Part shown: positions 9,342 to 16,965 of the stretch, one piece after another | Position numbering within the stretch: the first letter of the stretch is position 1 | Layout: every line of letters starts with the position of its first letter | Assembly: GCA_963777045.1 (NCBI GenBank) | Contig: CAVZPD010000010.1 | Coordinates: 124,001-188,000, forward strand | Direction of reading: 5' to 3' | DNA: 64,000 bases | Source: JAPSGM01 sp963777045 | GTDB taxonomy: Bacteria; Chloroflexota; Limnocylindria; QHBO01 | Program-made: the position numbers and the translations under genes | The notes under the pieces: generated by a model | Told to the model about the DNA's origin: nothing | The model's database searches: none | What the model saw: only the letters and a program-made list of their open reading frames with translations

Positions 9342-10439
9342 ATGCCGTTCCTGCCGTTCGTGGTGCTCCTTGCCTGGCAGGCTTTCAGCAAGTCGGCCTC
9401 GTTCGCCCTTGGTTGGGCCACCGCCATCTACTTCGGCCAGGTGCCCGGCAAGCAGGGACGGATCCTGGCGGTCGTGAGCCTGGCCTCCGCAGCGTGGGTC
9501 ATCCTCCTGGTCGGCTTCGGCCTGCCGCTGCTGGCCGGCGCGGCGCTCGACGCGGCAGGCGTCGTGGATCGCAACTTCTCGGTCCAGCCGCTCCACGTGC
9601 TGGGGCTCAGCGCGGCGCTCGTGCTCGGGCCGCCGGCCATCGCCGCCGCGACGGTGTGGGGAGAGTTCCACCCGGAACGCACACTCGGGCAGTGGGCCCG
9701 GATGGTGCCCTCCAGCTATCCCGCCGCGGCCTCGCTTGGCCTTGGCGTGATGCAGATGATCATCTTCACCCCGGTCCTGCTGGTCCAGCGCCTCGTCAAG
9801 AAGCACCTGCTGCTGCAGACCGCGGTCTCGCTGCGGCCGGAGGCCGACGACGACGACCTGCTCGACGGGGTGCGAACGGCGCTGGCCCGGATGGGCCTCG
9901 AGAACGTGGGCGAGCAACCCGCGCCGACGATCCTCGCCTGGCCGATGCGGACCATCGGCTTCGCAGCCCGTCGCCTCATCGGTGCCGTCGTCCGCGGCGA
10001 GCCGATGCGTCTGCGGGTGGACGGCCTGCAGATCTTTGCCTACGCGACCAACGTCGCCGTCCTCGGCCCGTCGGGGCAGGCGCACCGGGCTCGCGCGGAG
10101 CTGGGGCGTGAGCTGCCATTCCACAACGCGCGCATCACCTGGTCGGATGACGCGCAGCAGCTCGAGGACGAGATCCTGGACGCCCACGCGGCAGCCGGCG
10201 CCGAACCGGAGCGGCTCCACCGGCAGCTGGAAGCGATCCAGGCCCGGTTGGACCTGGCCGAGCTGGATCCCGACGAGTGGAACCTGCTCTACCGGCTTCG
10301 CCTGCAGGTCGAGCACCGGGCCCTCGAGCGGGCCGGCGGTCAGCGCGCGAAGGTCAGGATCGCGAAGCCCGCGATCAGCACGAAGGCGACGAAGACGACC
10401 AGCAGCCGGGCGCCCCAGTTGGTGCGACGCTCCGGATAG
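9342..10439 (+). CDS. Membrane protein of unknown function
   Basis: 365 residues from the ATG at 9342 (GAGG six bases upstream). About four membrane segments occupy the first 150 residues, followed by a soluble region with an acidic stretch (EADDDD) and a predicted helical C-terminal third. I recognise no family. The last 33 codons run antisense through a small leftward membrane-protein gene and are of low-complexity Lys/Thr/Arg composition, so the true C-terminus may not be conserved there. Confidence 0.6.
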   Translation: MPFLPFVVLLAWQAFSKSASFALGWATAIYFGQVPGKQGRILAVVSLASAAWVILLVGFGLPLLAGAALDAAGVVDRNFSVQPLHVLGLSAALVLGPPAIAAATVWGEFHPERTLGQWARMVPSSYPAAASLGLGVMQMIIFTPVLLVQRLVKKHLLLQTAVSLRPEADDDDLLDGVRTALARMGLENVGEQPAPTILAWPMRTIGFAARRLIGAVVRGEPMRLRVDGLQIFAYATNVAVLGPSGQAHRARAELGRELPFHNARITWSDDAQQLEDEILDAHAAAGAEPERLHRQLEAIQARLDLAELDPDEWNLLYRLRLQVEHRALERAGGQRAKVRIAKPAISTKATKTTSSRAPQLVRRSG

Positions 10440-10480
10440 GGCTGGTACGGGCGGCCGCGACGGTTCGAGCGCCGGCTCAT
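10340..10480 (-). CDS. Small single-pass membrane protein (46 aa)
   Basis: A 46-residue frame: a basic N-terminus (SRRSNRRGRPYQPYPERR), then one hydrophobic helix (LLVVFVAFVLIAGFAILTF). Its ATG overlaps the stop of the upstream leftward gene (ATGA), the usual coupling seen in this window. Composition is exactly that of a real type-II mini membrane protein. It overlaps the 3' end of the rightward membrane-protein gene by 100 bases. Confidence 0.6.
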   Translation of the reverse strand: MSRRSNRRGRPYQPYPERRTNWGARLLVVFVAFVLIAGFAILTFAR

Positions 10481-10938
10481 CGGCCCCACTCGCGACGCAG
10501 CAGGAAGGGCGTGGTCAGCGCCTCGCGGTTCGACACGCTGCGCAGCTGCTTGCGGACCCGCTTCAGCAGCTTGCCGTGGTACGTGCCGTCGCCGTACGGC
10601 TCGTGGAGGCGCGCGACGTCCCAGTCGTGGGTCCCCGCCAGCGCCGTTGCCGGAAGGAAGCGGTCCAGGACCTCCTTCGCCTCCTCGATCGCCACGAAGC
10701 GACGAGGGCGCGTGCCGTTGTCGAGCAGCGCGAGGAGGTCCGCGAAGCTCGCGTCCAGGTCGGTCACGAGGGTCGAGAGGCGTTCCATGGTCCCCGGCAT
10801 GCGCTCCTGCTTGAAGAGCCCGCCCAGCAGCGCCTTGCGGTCCTCGTCGCCCAGCCCCTCGAGAGCCTCGGGCAGGTTCGGCACTCCGGCGGCCCCGTCG
10901 GCCGGCGGGACCTCGTAGTCGAAGAGGTGGACCATCAT
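10477..10938 (-). CDS. Hypothetical protein
   Basis: 153 residues; the start MMVHLFDYE is supported by a TAGAGT -10 box on the minus strand (10949-10954), ten bases upstream, matching the leaderless pattern of this region. A longer frame would run antisense through fabI and is rejected. The protein is mostly helical and charged with no signal or membrane segment. It contains a repeated Leu/Asp-rich segment (LVTDLDASFADLLALLDNG) and a basic tail. Function unknown. It is coupled to the small membrane protein downstream. Confidence 0.6.
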   Translation of the reverse strand: MMVHLFDYEVPPADGAAGVPNLPEALEGLGDEDRKALLGGLFKQERMPGTMERLSTLVTDLDASFADLLALLDNGTRPRRFVAIEEAKEVLDRFLPATALAGTHDWDVARLHEPYGDGTYHGKLLKRVRKQLRSVSNREALTTPFLLRREWGR

Positions 10939-10956
10939 CGGTGAGTCAACTCTAGA

Positions 10957-10974
10957 CCGATGCGGCCGCATCGG
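10957..10974. promoter_or_regulatory. 18-bp perfect palindrome in a divergent promoter region
   Basis: CCGATGCGGCCGCATCGG lies between the leftward hypothetical gene and fabI, about 3 bp beyond the TAGAGT box of the former and 52 bp before the TACAAT box of the latter. It is placed to act as an operator for either gene, but it also contains the oligomer CCGATG that is common across the window. Confidence 0.4.
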
Positions 10975-11025
10975 CTGGGCCGACGGAGCGGGAGCGCGCG
11001 GACGGGCGCGCGGACGGCATCGGTC

Positions 11026-11031
11026 TACAAT
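11026..11031 (+). promoter_or_regulatory. -10 box (TACAAT) of fabI
   Basis: TACAAT lies 31 bp before the fabI GTG. An AGGAGGAGG ribosome site is between them, so this transcript has a short leader, unlike many neighbours. Confidence 0.55.
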
Positions 11032-11062
11032 CCGCGGACCACAAGGAGGAGGTCCACCCCAC

Positions 11063-11845
11063 GTGCTGCTCGAAGGCAAGAAGCTGCTCATCACCGGCGT
11101 CCTGACCGACGATTCGATGGCGTTTGCCGCCGCGCAGGTCGCGCAGGCTGCGGGGGCCGAGGTCCTGCTGACGAGCGTCGGCCGTGCGATGCGCCTGACG
11201 GAGCGCGTGGCCAAGAAGCTCGATCCAGTGCCCGACGTCATGGACATGGACGTCAACGACGACCTGCAGATTGCCGGCGCGCGCGCCGAGGTGGAGAAGC
11301 GCTGGGGCAAGCTCGACGGGGTGCTGCACTCCATCGGCTTCATGCCCCAGTCGGGCCTGGGCGGCAGGTTCCTGGAGACGCCGTGGGAGGACGTGGCGAC
11401 CGGCTTCCAGACGTCGGCCTTCTCACTGAAGGCGCTCAGCGTGGGCCTGCTGGAGCCGATGAAGAAGGCCGGTACCTCGAGCGTGGTGAGCCTCACCTTC
11501 GACGGGCGCTTCGCCTGGCCGATCTACGACTGGATGGGGGTCGCCAAGGCCGGCCTGGAGGCGACCACCCGCTACCTGGCCCGCGATCTCGGGCCGCACG
11601 GGATTCGCGTCAACACCATCTCGGCCGGACCGATCCGGACCATGGCCGGCAAGAACATCCCCGGCTTCGACCAGATCGCCGGCGGCTGGCTCAAGCGCGC
11701 GCCGCTGGGCTGGTCGATGACCGATGCCACCCCCGTCGGCCAGATGGTCGCCTTCCTGATGTCTGACTGGTCGACCATGACGACCGGCGAGATGATCCAC
11801 GTGGATGGCGGCTACCACGCCATGGGGACCGATATCACCTGGTGA
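11063..11845 (+). CDS. fabI: Enoyl-[acyl-carrier-protein] reductase (NADH), InhA-like
   Basis: 260 residues, GTG start with a strong AGGAGGAGG site. It reduces enoyl-ACP in the last step of the fatty-acid elongation cycle. The classic FabI features are present: a TGVLTDDSMA nucleotide loop in place of the usual Gly-rich SDR motif, HSIGFMPQ, and the catalytic pair Y155-x6-K162 (YDWMGVAK). A G-P-I-R-T-M-A substrate loop and C-terminal DATPVGQ...TTGEMIHVDGG are also there. Overall the sequence is closest in memory to mycobacterial InhA, so it may prefer longer chains. It is probably co-transcribed with the methyltransferase gene 7 bp downstream. Confidence 0.93.
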   Translation: MLLEGKKLLITGVLTDDSMAFAAAQVAQAAGAEVLLTSVGRAMRLTERVAKKLDPVPDVMDMDVNDDLQIAGARAEVEKRWGKLDGVLHSIGFMPQSGLGGRFLETPWEDVATGFQTSAFSLKALSVGLLEPMKKAGTSSVVSLTFDGRFAWPIYDWMGVAKAGLEATTRYLARDLGPHGIRVNTISAGPIRTMAGKNIPGFDQIAGGWLKRAPLGWSMTDATPVGQMVAFLMSDWSTMTTGEMIHVDGGYHAMGTDITW

Positions 11846-11852
11846 GCAGCTG

Positions 11853-12509
11853 ATGCCGGGCAAGACGGTCGCGCAGCACTTCGACGCCTGGGCGGAGCGC
11901 TACGACGCCGAGATCCGCGTCCAGGTGCCGCGCTACGACGAGATCCACGCCACGCTGGTCCAGCTGCTCTCGCTGCGGCCGCCGCACCGCGTCCTGGACC
12001 TGGGTACCGGCACCGGAACCACCGCGCTGCGCGTCCTCGAGGCGCTGCCCGAGGCGCGGGTGCTCGGGCTTGACGTCTCGAGCGAGATGCTGGGCCGCGC
12101 GCGGCTCCGCCTGCGGGACCACCGCAAGCGCGTCCAGCTGCGAGCGGCGAACATCGCGGCGCCGGAGCTCGACGGGCTGTTCGACGCGATCGTGAGCGTC
12201 CTCGCCGTGCATCACCTGTGGGGCGACGAGAAGCGCCACCTCTTCTCGCGCCTCTGGGAGCACCTCTCGCCCGGCGGCATCCTGGTCGTGGCCGATGCCT
12301 TCCGGCACGCCTCGGATCGCCTGCTGGAGCTCTACCACTACGAGCGTCCGGAGGACCCGCACGAGGCGGAGCACGATCACCTCGACACCACCTCGGACCA
12401 CCTCGAGTGGCTGCGTGCCGCCGGGTTCGCCTCGGTCGACGTCGCGTGGAAGTACGAGGACGTCGGCGTGCTGGTGGCCTGGAAGGCGGATCGCTCCGAC
12501 CGACGCTGA
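11853..12509 (+). CDS. Class I SAM-dependent methyltransferase
   Basis: 218 residues from the ATG at 11853, seven bases after the fabI stop; the earlier in-frame start lies inside fabI. Motif I is VLDLGTGTGTTA, motif II VLGLDVSSEML, and there is an I-V-S-V-L-A-V-H-H post-motif. The architecture is Methyltransf_11/25. The substrate is unknown; a small molecule is likely. Confidence 0.82.
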   Translation: MPGKTVAQHFDAWAERYDAEIRVQVPRYDEIHATLVQLLSLRPPHRVLDLGTGTGTTALRVLEALPEARVLGLDVSSEMLGRARLRLRDHRKRVQLRAANIAAPELDGLFDAIVSVLAVHHLWGDEKRHLFSRLWEHLSPGGILVVADAFRHASDRLLELYHYERPEDPHEAEHDHLDTTSDHLEWLRAAGFASVDVAWKYEDVGVLVAWKADRSDRR

Positions 12510-12539
12510 TCCCGCCCGGCGTGGCGATCGGCGGGTGCT

Positions 12540-12715
12540 CGATAGATCGAACGAAAGGAGCCCGAGAAGCGTTTGGGGCGGCGGTCTGGAAGATCTATCG
12601 GTCCGTGGCGAGCACCGGCGATGCCTCCGGGCGCTGTCCACGCTCAGCATGCACCGATAGATCGGCAGTTCCACGCCCCCCAGGGCTTCCGGGTGCGAGA
12701 TTGACCGATAGATCG
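12540..12715. repeat. Palindrome array A (core CGATAGATCG, four copies)
   Basis: Four copies of CCGATAGATCGG or close variants are centred at 12544.5, 12595.5 (inverted), 12659.5 and 12710.5, spaced 51, 64 and 51 bp. Copies 2 and 3 face each other and form an 11-bp perfect inverted repeat, GATCTATCGGT...ACCGATAGATC, with further inner pairing (GAGC/GCTC). The array lies between the methyltransferase stop and the end of the convergent Ada gene and continues into the last codons of the latter. Confidence 0.6.
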
Positions 12716-13569
12716 CCGCCGGCAGCGTCCGGCTTGGCCGATGCGACCCGATCGGCCACGGCGCGCTCGTGGTCGAGCAGCCAGGCCTTGCGCCAGCGGC
12801 CACCGCCGTAGTTCCCCGTCTCGCCGCTCTTTCGGACGACGCGGTGGCAGGGAATGACGAGCGCCAGCCGGTTGGCGCCGTTGGCGGTCCCCGCCGCACG
12901 CTGCGCGCCCGGTCGTCCCGCGCGAGCGGCAAGCTCCTCGTAGCTGATGGTGCCGCCGGCCGGAATCCCGCGCAGCACTCCCCAGACCCGCTCCTGGAAG
13001 GGCGTGCCTGGCGCGACCAGCGGGAGCGCGAACTCGCGTCGCCGGCCGGCGAAGTACTCGCCCAGCTGAGCGGCCAGTTCGTCGACCAGCCGGTGGCGGC
13101 CGGTCACCAGCGGCCGGCGCAGCCGCCGTTCGAGCACCTCCAGCTGCGTCGGGAGCATCGGCCGGTCGGAGAACTCGAGCAGGCAGATGCCGTCGTCGGT
13201 GGCGCCGGCAAGCATCGGTCCGAGCGGGGTGCGCAGCATCCGGAGGACGACCGCCCCCGCGCCCGAGCGGTGCCGGCGAGTCCGGCGGGCGGACGACAGG
13301 AGGGGCCGCAGCGACGAGGCGCGCCGCAGCTGCGCGGCGGTGACTGTCGGGCCGTCGCCCTCCAGCGGGTGGCAACGAAGGCACGGCCGGAAGCCCGCGA
13401 AGAGCGCCTCGCGGGCGGTTGCGAACCGCTCGACGTGGTCCGGCTTCGGCGCGGGGGCCGGGCAGCCGGGACGGCAGAAGACGTTCGTGGTCGACACGGC
13501 GACGAGGTGGCGGTCGCCCGCGCTGGCGGCAGAAGTCACCGAAGCCTCCGGAGATTTGTCCATCGGCAT
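12595..13569 (-). CDS. Ada-like methylated-DNA-[protein]-cysteine methyltransferase
   Basis: 324 residues. The N-terminal Ada zinc domain has the four ligands C32, C36, C63 and C66 (FCRPGCPA, RPCLRCHP). The C-terminal O6-alkylguanine methyltransferase domain has the acceptor Cys241 in VIPCHRVV. In full-length Ada an AraC-type HTH lies between them; here only about 40 Arg/Ser-rich residues remain, so the protein probably repairs DNA but lacks the transcription-factor module. The last 45 residues are a tail containing DLSV twice, which comes from the DNA repeat array beneath it rather than from the enzyme family. It sits 31 bp behind the DUF6941 gene. Confidence 0.8.
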   Translation of the reverse strand: MPMDKSPEASVTSAASAGDRHLVAVSTTNVFCRPGCPAPAPKPDHVERFATAREALFAGFRPCLRCHPLEGDGPTVTAAQLRRASSLRPLLSSARRTRRHRSGAGAVVLRMLRTPLGPMLAGATDDGICLLEFSDRPMLPTQLEVLERRLRRPLVTGRHRLVDELAAQLGEYFAGRRREFALPLVAPGTPFQERVWGVLRGIPAGGTISYEELAARAGRPGAQRAAGTANGANRLALVIPCHRVVRKSGETGNYGGGRWRKAWLLDHERAVADRVASAKPDAAGGDLSVNLAPGSPGGRGTADLSVHAERGQRPEASPVLATDR

Positions 13570-13600
13570 TGAGAACGCCCGTGGCGGCTCCGGCGTGAGG

Positions 13601-14017
13601 TCAGGCGTTGCCGGCCTGCCGCCCCTGCCAGATCAGGTTGACGGTGAAGGGCGTGTTGCCGAGCACGCGGTCGCCCGCCCGCAGCTCCAGCCGGTGCCGC
13701 CCGAGCTCCTTGAGCTGGAGGCCCTTGAGCTCGGCCACGATGTTGGCGGTCGTCGCGTTTGGCGGCACGTTCAACCGCATCTGCGGTGGTCGCTGCAGCA
13801 GGGCCTCGCCGTTGGGCGAGACGACCTGCAGGCTGACGTTGTGCTCGGCCGGATCCGCCTCCAGGACGGCCACGATGAAGAGCCTGGCGTACGTGGTCGG
13901 CAGCCGGGTCACGTTGATCTGGCTGAAGAGACCGATGGCGCTCACCTTGCCATCCTGGGCGGTGATGGCATGGTCACAGAGCAGGAGGCTGTGCAGATCG
14001 AGGCGGGGGTCGGCCAT
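13601..14017 (-). CDS. DUF6941 family protein
   Basis: 138 residues, beta-rich, starting MADPRLDLHSLLLCDHAI followed by G-K-V-S-A-I-G-L-F, the pattern of DUF6941 proteins (single-domain, cytoplasmic, unknown function). No signal peptide. It is upstream of, and in the same direction as, the Ada gene. Confidence 0.65.
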   Translation of the reverse strand: MADPRLDLHSLLLCDHAITAQDGKVSAIGLFSQINVTRLPTTYARLFIVAVLEADPAEHNVSLQVVSPNGEALLQRPPQMRLNVPPNATTANIVAELKGLQLKELGRHRLELRAGDRVLGNTPFTVNLIWQGRQAGNA

Positions 14018-14076
14018 GGCGATGAGTATAGGGACGGCCAGCCGGATGCCCGCCGCGGGTCACCCTGGAGTGTGGC

Positions 14077-14553
14077 TCACGCCTCGTAGAGGTCTGGGTC
14101 GACCAGCCACGCCACCTCGCCGGTCCCGACCTCCGGGATCCCGTAGAACTCCAGGCAGGCGAGCCCGGCCTTGCGCATCCGGACCGATGCCGCCCCGGTG
14201 AGCGCCGCAATCGCGCTCGACAGATCGGGCTCGTGGCCGACGAACATGACCCGTTTCGCGTCCGGCCGGTCCGCCATCGAGCGCGCCATGGCACCCCAGT
14301 CGGCGCCGGGCGCCAGGCGCGGCTCCTCGTGCACTCGATCGGCAGCGCCGATCGCCTCGGCGAAGAGCGCCGCCGTCTGCGAGGCGCGCGGGAGGGGCGA
14401 GGTGAGGATGACGTCCGGCCGTACGTTCAGGCGGCGCCAGATGGGCGCAGCGCGGCGCAGCGCGTCAGCCCCGGCATCGGTCAGTCGCCGATCCGCATCG
14501 TGGCCCCTGCCGCGGTTCTCCGCGGCTCCGTGGCGCAGGAAGTAGAGGATCAA
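14077..14553 (-). CDS. sixA: SixA-type phosphohistidine phosphatase
   Basis: A histidine-phosphatase-superfamily protein with the catalytic R-H-G (ILYFLRHGAAE) at the very start and the second His in VGHEPD. The chosen TTG start at 14553 follows the hsp20 stop by ten bases and places the RHG at the N-terminus as in SixA. An upstream start at 14592 is possible but overlaps hsp20. SixA removes phosphate from phosphohistidine in phosphotransfer proteins; the target here is unknown. About 158 residues, normal for the family. Confidence 0.78.
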   Translation of the reverse strand: MILYFLRHGAAENRGRGHDADRRLTDAGADALRRAAPIWRRLNVRPDVILTSPLPRASQTAALFAEAIGAADRVHEEPRLAPGADWGAMARSMADRPDAKRVMFVGHEPDLSSAIAALTGAASVRMRKAGLACLEFYGIPEVGTGEVAWLVDPDLYEA

Positions 14554-14563
14554 TCGGCCCAGC

Positions 14564-14962
14564 TCAGTCTTCGTCCGCACCCCCGCGACCACCGACGTGC
14601 CCAGACGTCATGCCGCGGGCATGGCCCGCCGGGCTCACGCCGAGCGAGGCAACCTGCGTCTCCGCCGCCTTGGGCAGAGTCACCGCCAGGACGCCGTTGC
14701 CGTAGCTGAGGTTGGCGCGGCTGGCATCCACCGCGCGGGGCAACTCGAGCGTTCGCTCGAATGGTCCGTAGCTCCATTCGCGGAGCAGGTAGCCGATGCG
14801 CTCCTGCCCTTCGCCATGCATCCGGGCGCGCAGGGTGAGGCTGCCGTCCGCCTTCACGTCGACGCTGATGTCCTCCGCCGCCACGCCCGGCATGGGAGCG
14901 ATCACCATCAGCTCGCGCTCGTTCTCGTACACGTTCACCGGAATCGCCGTTGGATCAGGCAT
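14564..14962 (-). CDS. Hsp20/alpha-crystallin small heat-shock protein
   Basis: 132 residues from the ATG at 14962, with GGGGAG seven bases upstream; longer starts translate GC-rich intergenic sequence. The alpha-crystallin domain is clear: V-N-V-Y-E-N-E-R-E-L-M-V, ADGSLTLRARM, and the terminal A-N-L-S-Y-G-N-G-V-L-A-V-T-L-P-K. It holds unfolded proteins during stress. It is followed closely by sixA, so the two are probably an operon. No CIRCE or HrcA-type element is seen upstream. Confidence 0.88.
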   Translation of the reverse strand: MPDPTAIPVNVYENERELMVIAPMPGVAAEDISVDVKADGSLTLRARMHGEGQERIGYLLREWSYGPFERTLELPRAVDASRANLSYGNGVLAVTLPKAAETQVASLGVSPAGHARGMTSGHVGGRGGADED

Positions 14963-15090
14963 GTTCGGACTCCCCTGCAAGCAGCATGCTACCGCGGGTA
15001 GCCAGGGCCTGGCGGTGCGACGTCCAGCGCGGCGGAAGACCGGGGCCGAGGTCCCAGGAAGCAGATCCTGGACGCGGAGGAGGCCGCTCA

Positions 15091-15277
15091 TTGCCCGATA
15101 GGTGGGGCAGATCGCGACCGGGAGGCGTGTTCGGGCAACGAACTGCCGCTACATCGGGGCAAGGGGGAGCTTGAACGGCATCTGGAGGTGCGGCGTCGGC
15201 GTGGGGATGCCCCATGCACCGGCACTCTGCCACCAAAGCTGCTTCCCGGGTGACCGGTTGCCCGACATATCGGGCGC
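15091..15277. repeat. Palindrome array B (TGCC...GGCA, four copies)
   Basis: In the 344-bp gap between hsp20 and the homogentisate dioxygenase gene, four imperfect palindromes with TGCC/GGCA arms are centred at 15100.5, 15152.5, 15216 and 15267.5. Spacings are 52, 63.5 and 51.5 bp. The last one contains a perfect 16-bp palindrome, GCCCGACATATCGGGC. The segment between the first two is itself an imperfect inverted repeat about its midpoint. No gene is visible in the gap. Confidence 0.5.
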
Positions 15278-15306
15278 CAGCCAGTGCTGGCTGGCGCTGC
15301 GCAGGA

Positions 15307-16533
15307 TCAGTCCGGGAAGGCTTCCGGCCCGCGCTCCGAGAGCTCGCGAGCGTGCTCCCCGCCATCCTCGGGCGGTATCCACGAGTACGGGTAGCGATCG
15401 TCCTCCATCTCCACCGCCTGGCGCGTGAGGAGGAGCGGATGGAACGTGTCGATCATGACCGCCAGCTCCTTCGTCTCCTCCTTGCCGATGGAGGCTTCGA
15501 CCGTGCCCGGATGCGGCCCGTGCGGGATCCCGGCCGGGTGGACCGTGAAGGAGGAGATGTCGACCCCGCGGCGGCTCATGAAGTTGCCGGCCACGTAGTA
15601 GATGACCTCGTCCGAGTTGATGTTGCTGTGGTTGTAGGGCGCCGGGATCGAGAGCGGGTGGTAGTCGAATTTGCGCGGCACGAAGCTGCAGATCACGAAG
15701 TTCCGCGGCTGGAAGGTGAGGTGGACCGGCGGCGGCTGATGGATGCGGCCGGTGATCGGCTCGAAGTCGCCGATGTTGAAGGCGAAGGGCCACAGGTAGC
15801 CGTCCCAGCCGACCAGGTCGAAGGGATGGTGGCGGTAGTGGTATGGCGTGATCCGGTCACGGCTGCGCACGCGGATGACGAAGTCGCCCTGCTCCGAATG
15901 CGGCGCCATGTCGTCCGGCGGGCGAATATCGCGCTGGTAGTAGGGCGAATGCTCCAGCAGCTGTCCGTAGTCGTTGCGGTAGCGCTTCGGCGGCTCGATC
16001 TCCGACGGGCACTCCAGCCACAGCATGCGCTGCTCGACCCCGTCGTCGGGCACGAGGCGGAAGGTGGTCCCGATGGGGATGACCAGGTAGTCCCCCGGGC
16101 CGTAGGGGATCGGCCCGAAGATCGTCTCCAGCGTGCCGCTCCCCTCGTGGACGTAGTACATCTCGTCCGCGACGCCGTTGCGGTAGTAGTCGGACATCGG
16201 TCCGGCCGGCCGGACCACCCCGAAGGTGACGTCGGCGTTGTGGAAGAGCGGGATACGGCCGGAGAGGCCGTCGCCGGAAGGCTCCAGCTGCGCGGTGTTG
16301 ACCAGCCGGTGCCGATGGGGCTCGGTTCCCTCCGGGTCGGCCGGCTCGATCTGCACGCGGGTGGGCGCGTCGATCTGGTGCGTCTGCGTGGGCGGCGTCT
16401 CGTGGTAGAGGAGAGAGCTGCGACCGGCGAAGCCCTCGACGCCGAAGAGCTCCTCGGCATAGAGCGATCCGTCGTCCCTGCGGAACTGGGTGTGGCGCTT
16501 GTGCGGGACGGAGCCGCGCTGAACGTAGAACAT
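15307..16533 (-). CDS. hmgA: Homogentisate 1,2-dioxygenase
   Basis: 408 residues from the ATG at 16533 (MFYVQRGSVPHKRHTQF); longer frames read through the upstream repeat array. It opens the ring of homogentisate to maleylacetoacetate in tyrosine breakdown, using Fe(II). Family features: the cupin core with H-N-A-D-V-T-F, EMYYVHEG, PFDLVGWDGYLWPF, and the iron-site segment PYNHSNIN...VHPAGIPHGPHPG. It is slightly shorter than the animal enzyme but within bacterial range. A TACAAT box ends eight bases before the ATG, so the mRNA is probably leaderless. Partners in the same pathway lie at 22.3 and 25.5 kb. Palindrome arrays flank it on both sides. Confidence 0.88.
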   Translation of the reverse strand: MFYVQRGSVPHKRHTQFRRDDGSLYAEELFGVEGFAGRSSLLYHETPPTQTHQIDAPTRVQIEPADPEGTEPHRHRLVNTAQLEPSGDGLSGRIPLFHNADVTFGVVRPAGPMSDYYRNGVADEMYYVHEGSGTLETIFGPIPYGPGDYLVIPIGTTFRLVPDDGVEQRMLWLECPSEIEPPKRYRNDYGQLLEHSPYYQRDIRPPDDMAPHSEQGDFVIRVRSRDRITPYHYRHHPFDLVGWDGYLWPFAFNIGDFEPITGRIHQPPPVHLTFQPRNFVICSFVPRKFDYHPLSIPAPYNHSNINSDEVIYYVAGNFMSRRGVDISSFTVHPAGIPHGPHPGTVEASIGKEETKELAVMIDTFHPLLLTRQAVEMEDDRYPYSWIPPEDGGEHARELSERGPEAFPD

Positions 16534-16541
16534 CGCGGTCC

Positions 16542-16547
16542 ATTGTA
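16542..16547 (-). promoter_or_regulatory. -10 box (TACAAT) of hmgA
   Basis: On the minus strand TACAAT ends eight bases before the ATG, leaving no room for a ribosome site in the transcript. Confidence 0.6.
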
Positions 16548-16597
16548 TCGGCCATCGGGGCAGCGCCGGCCGCTCGGGAGTGGGGTGCACCCGCGGC

Positions 16598-16913
16598 GTT
16601 GCGCTGGATGCAATCTCGCGTTGCGCTGGATGCAACATTCTGCACCCGATGCCGGCTCGTTCGGGCGCCCTGGCGCTGTTCGTTGCAGTCGGTGCATGGT
16701 TCTGCACCCGAAGGTGTGTTCCGGCGGGCTACGTTGCGCCGGGTGCAACGTTTCGTACCGGAAACCATGTTCCGGCGGGCTACGTTGCGCCAGATGCAAC
16801 GTTTCGTACCGGAAACCACGTTCCGGCGAGCGACGTTGCGTCTGGTGCAACGTTTCGCGCAGGAGCGGCCGGTGGCCCGCGGCCCGGGAGTGATTCGTTG
16901 CGCAATCTGCACC
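16598..16913. repeat. Palindrome array C (GTTGC-N7-GCAAC, seven copies)
   Basis: Seven 17-bp palindromes, five close to perfect, are centred at 16606, 16628, 16690, 16741, 16792, 16843 and 16905, giving spacings 22, 62, 51, 51, 51 and 62 bp. Exactly midway between the copies at 16741 and 16792 is a second palindrome, CCGGAA-N6-TTCCGG, centred 16766.5; the next interval has the same. Each interval can therefore fold as a symmetric hairpin with GCAACGT and ACGTTGC outer arms. The array is directly upstream of hmgA. No gene is visible in the 432-bp gap apart from this. Confidence 0.7.
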
Positions 16914-16965
16914 GGGCGCCAACGGCGGCCTGGCCAGGCTCCCCGTCAGCGGCTCACGGCCCTGG

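Noticed and set aside
15214..16893. 559-aa plus-strand frame opposite hmgA
   Set aside because: It is antisense of a well-conserved enzyme and of the repeat array.
16598..16913. CRISPR array
   Set aside because: Repeats are 17-bp palindromes that differ from copy to copy, the spacers resemble each other, and no cas gene is present.
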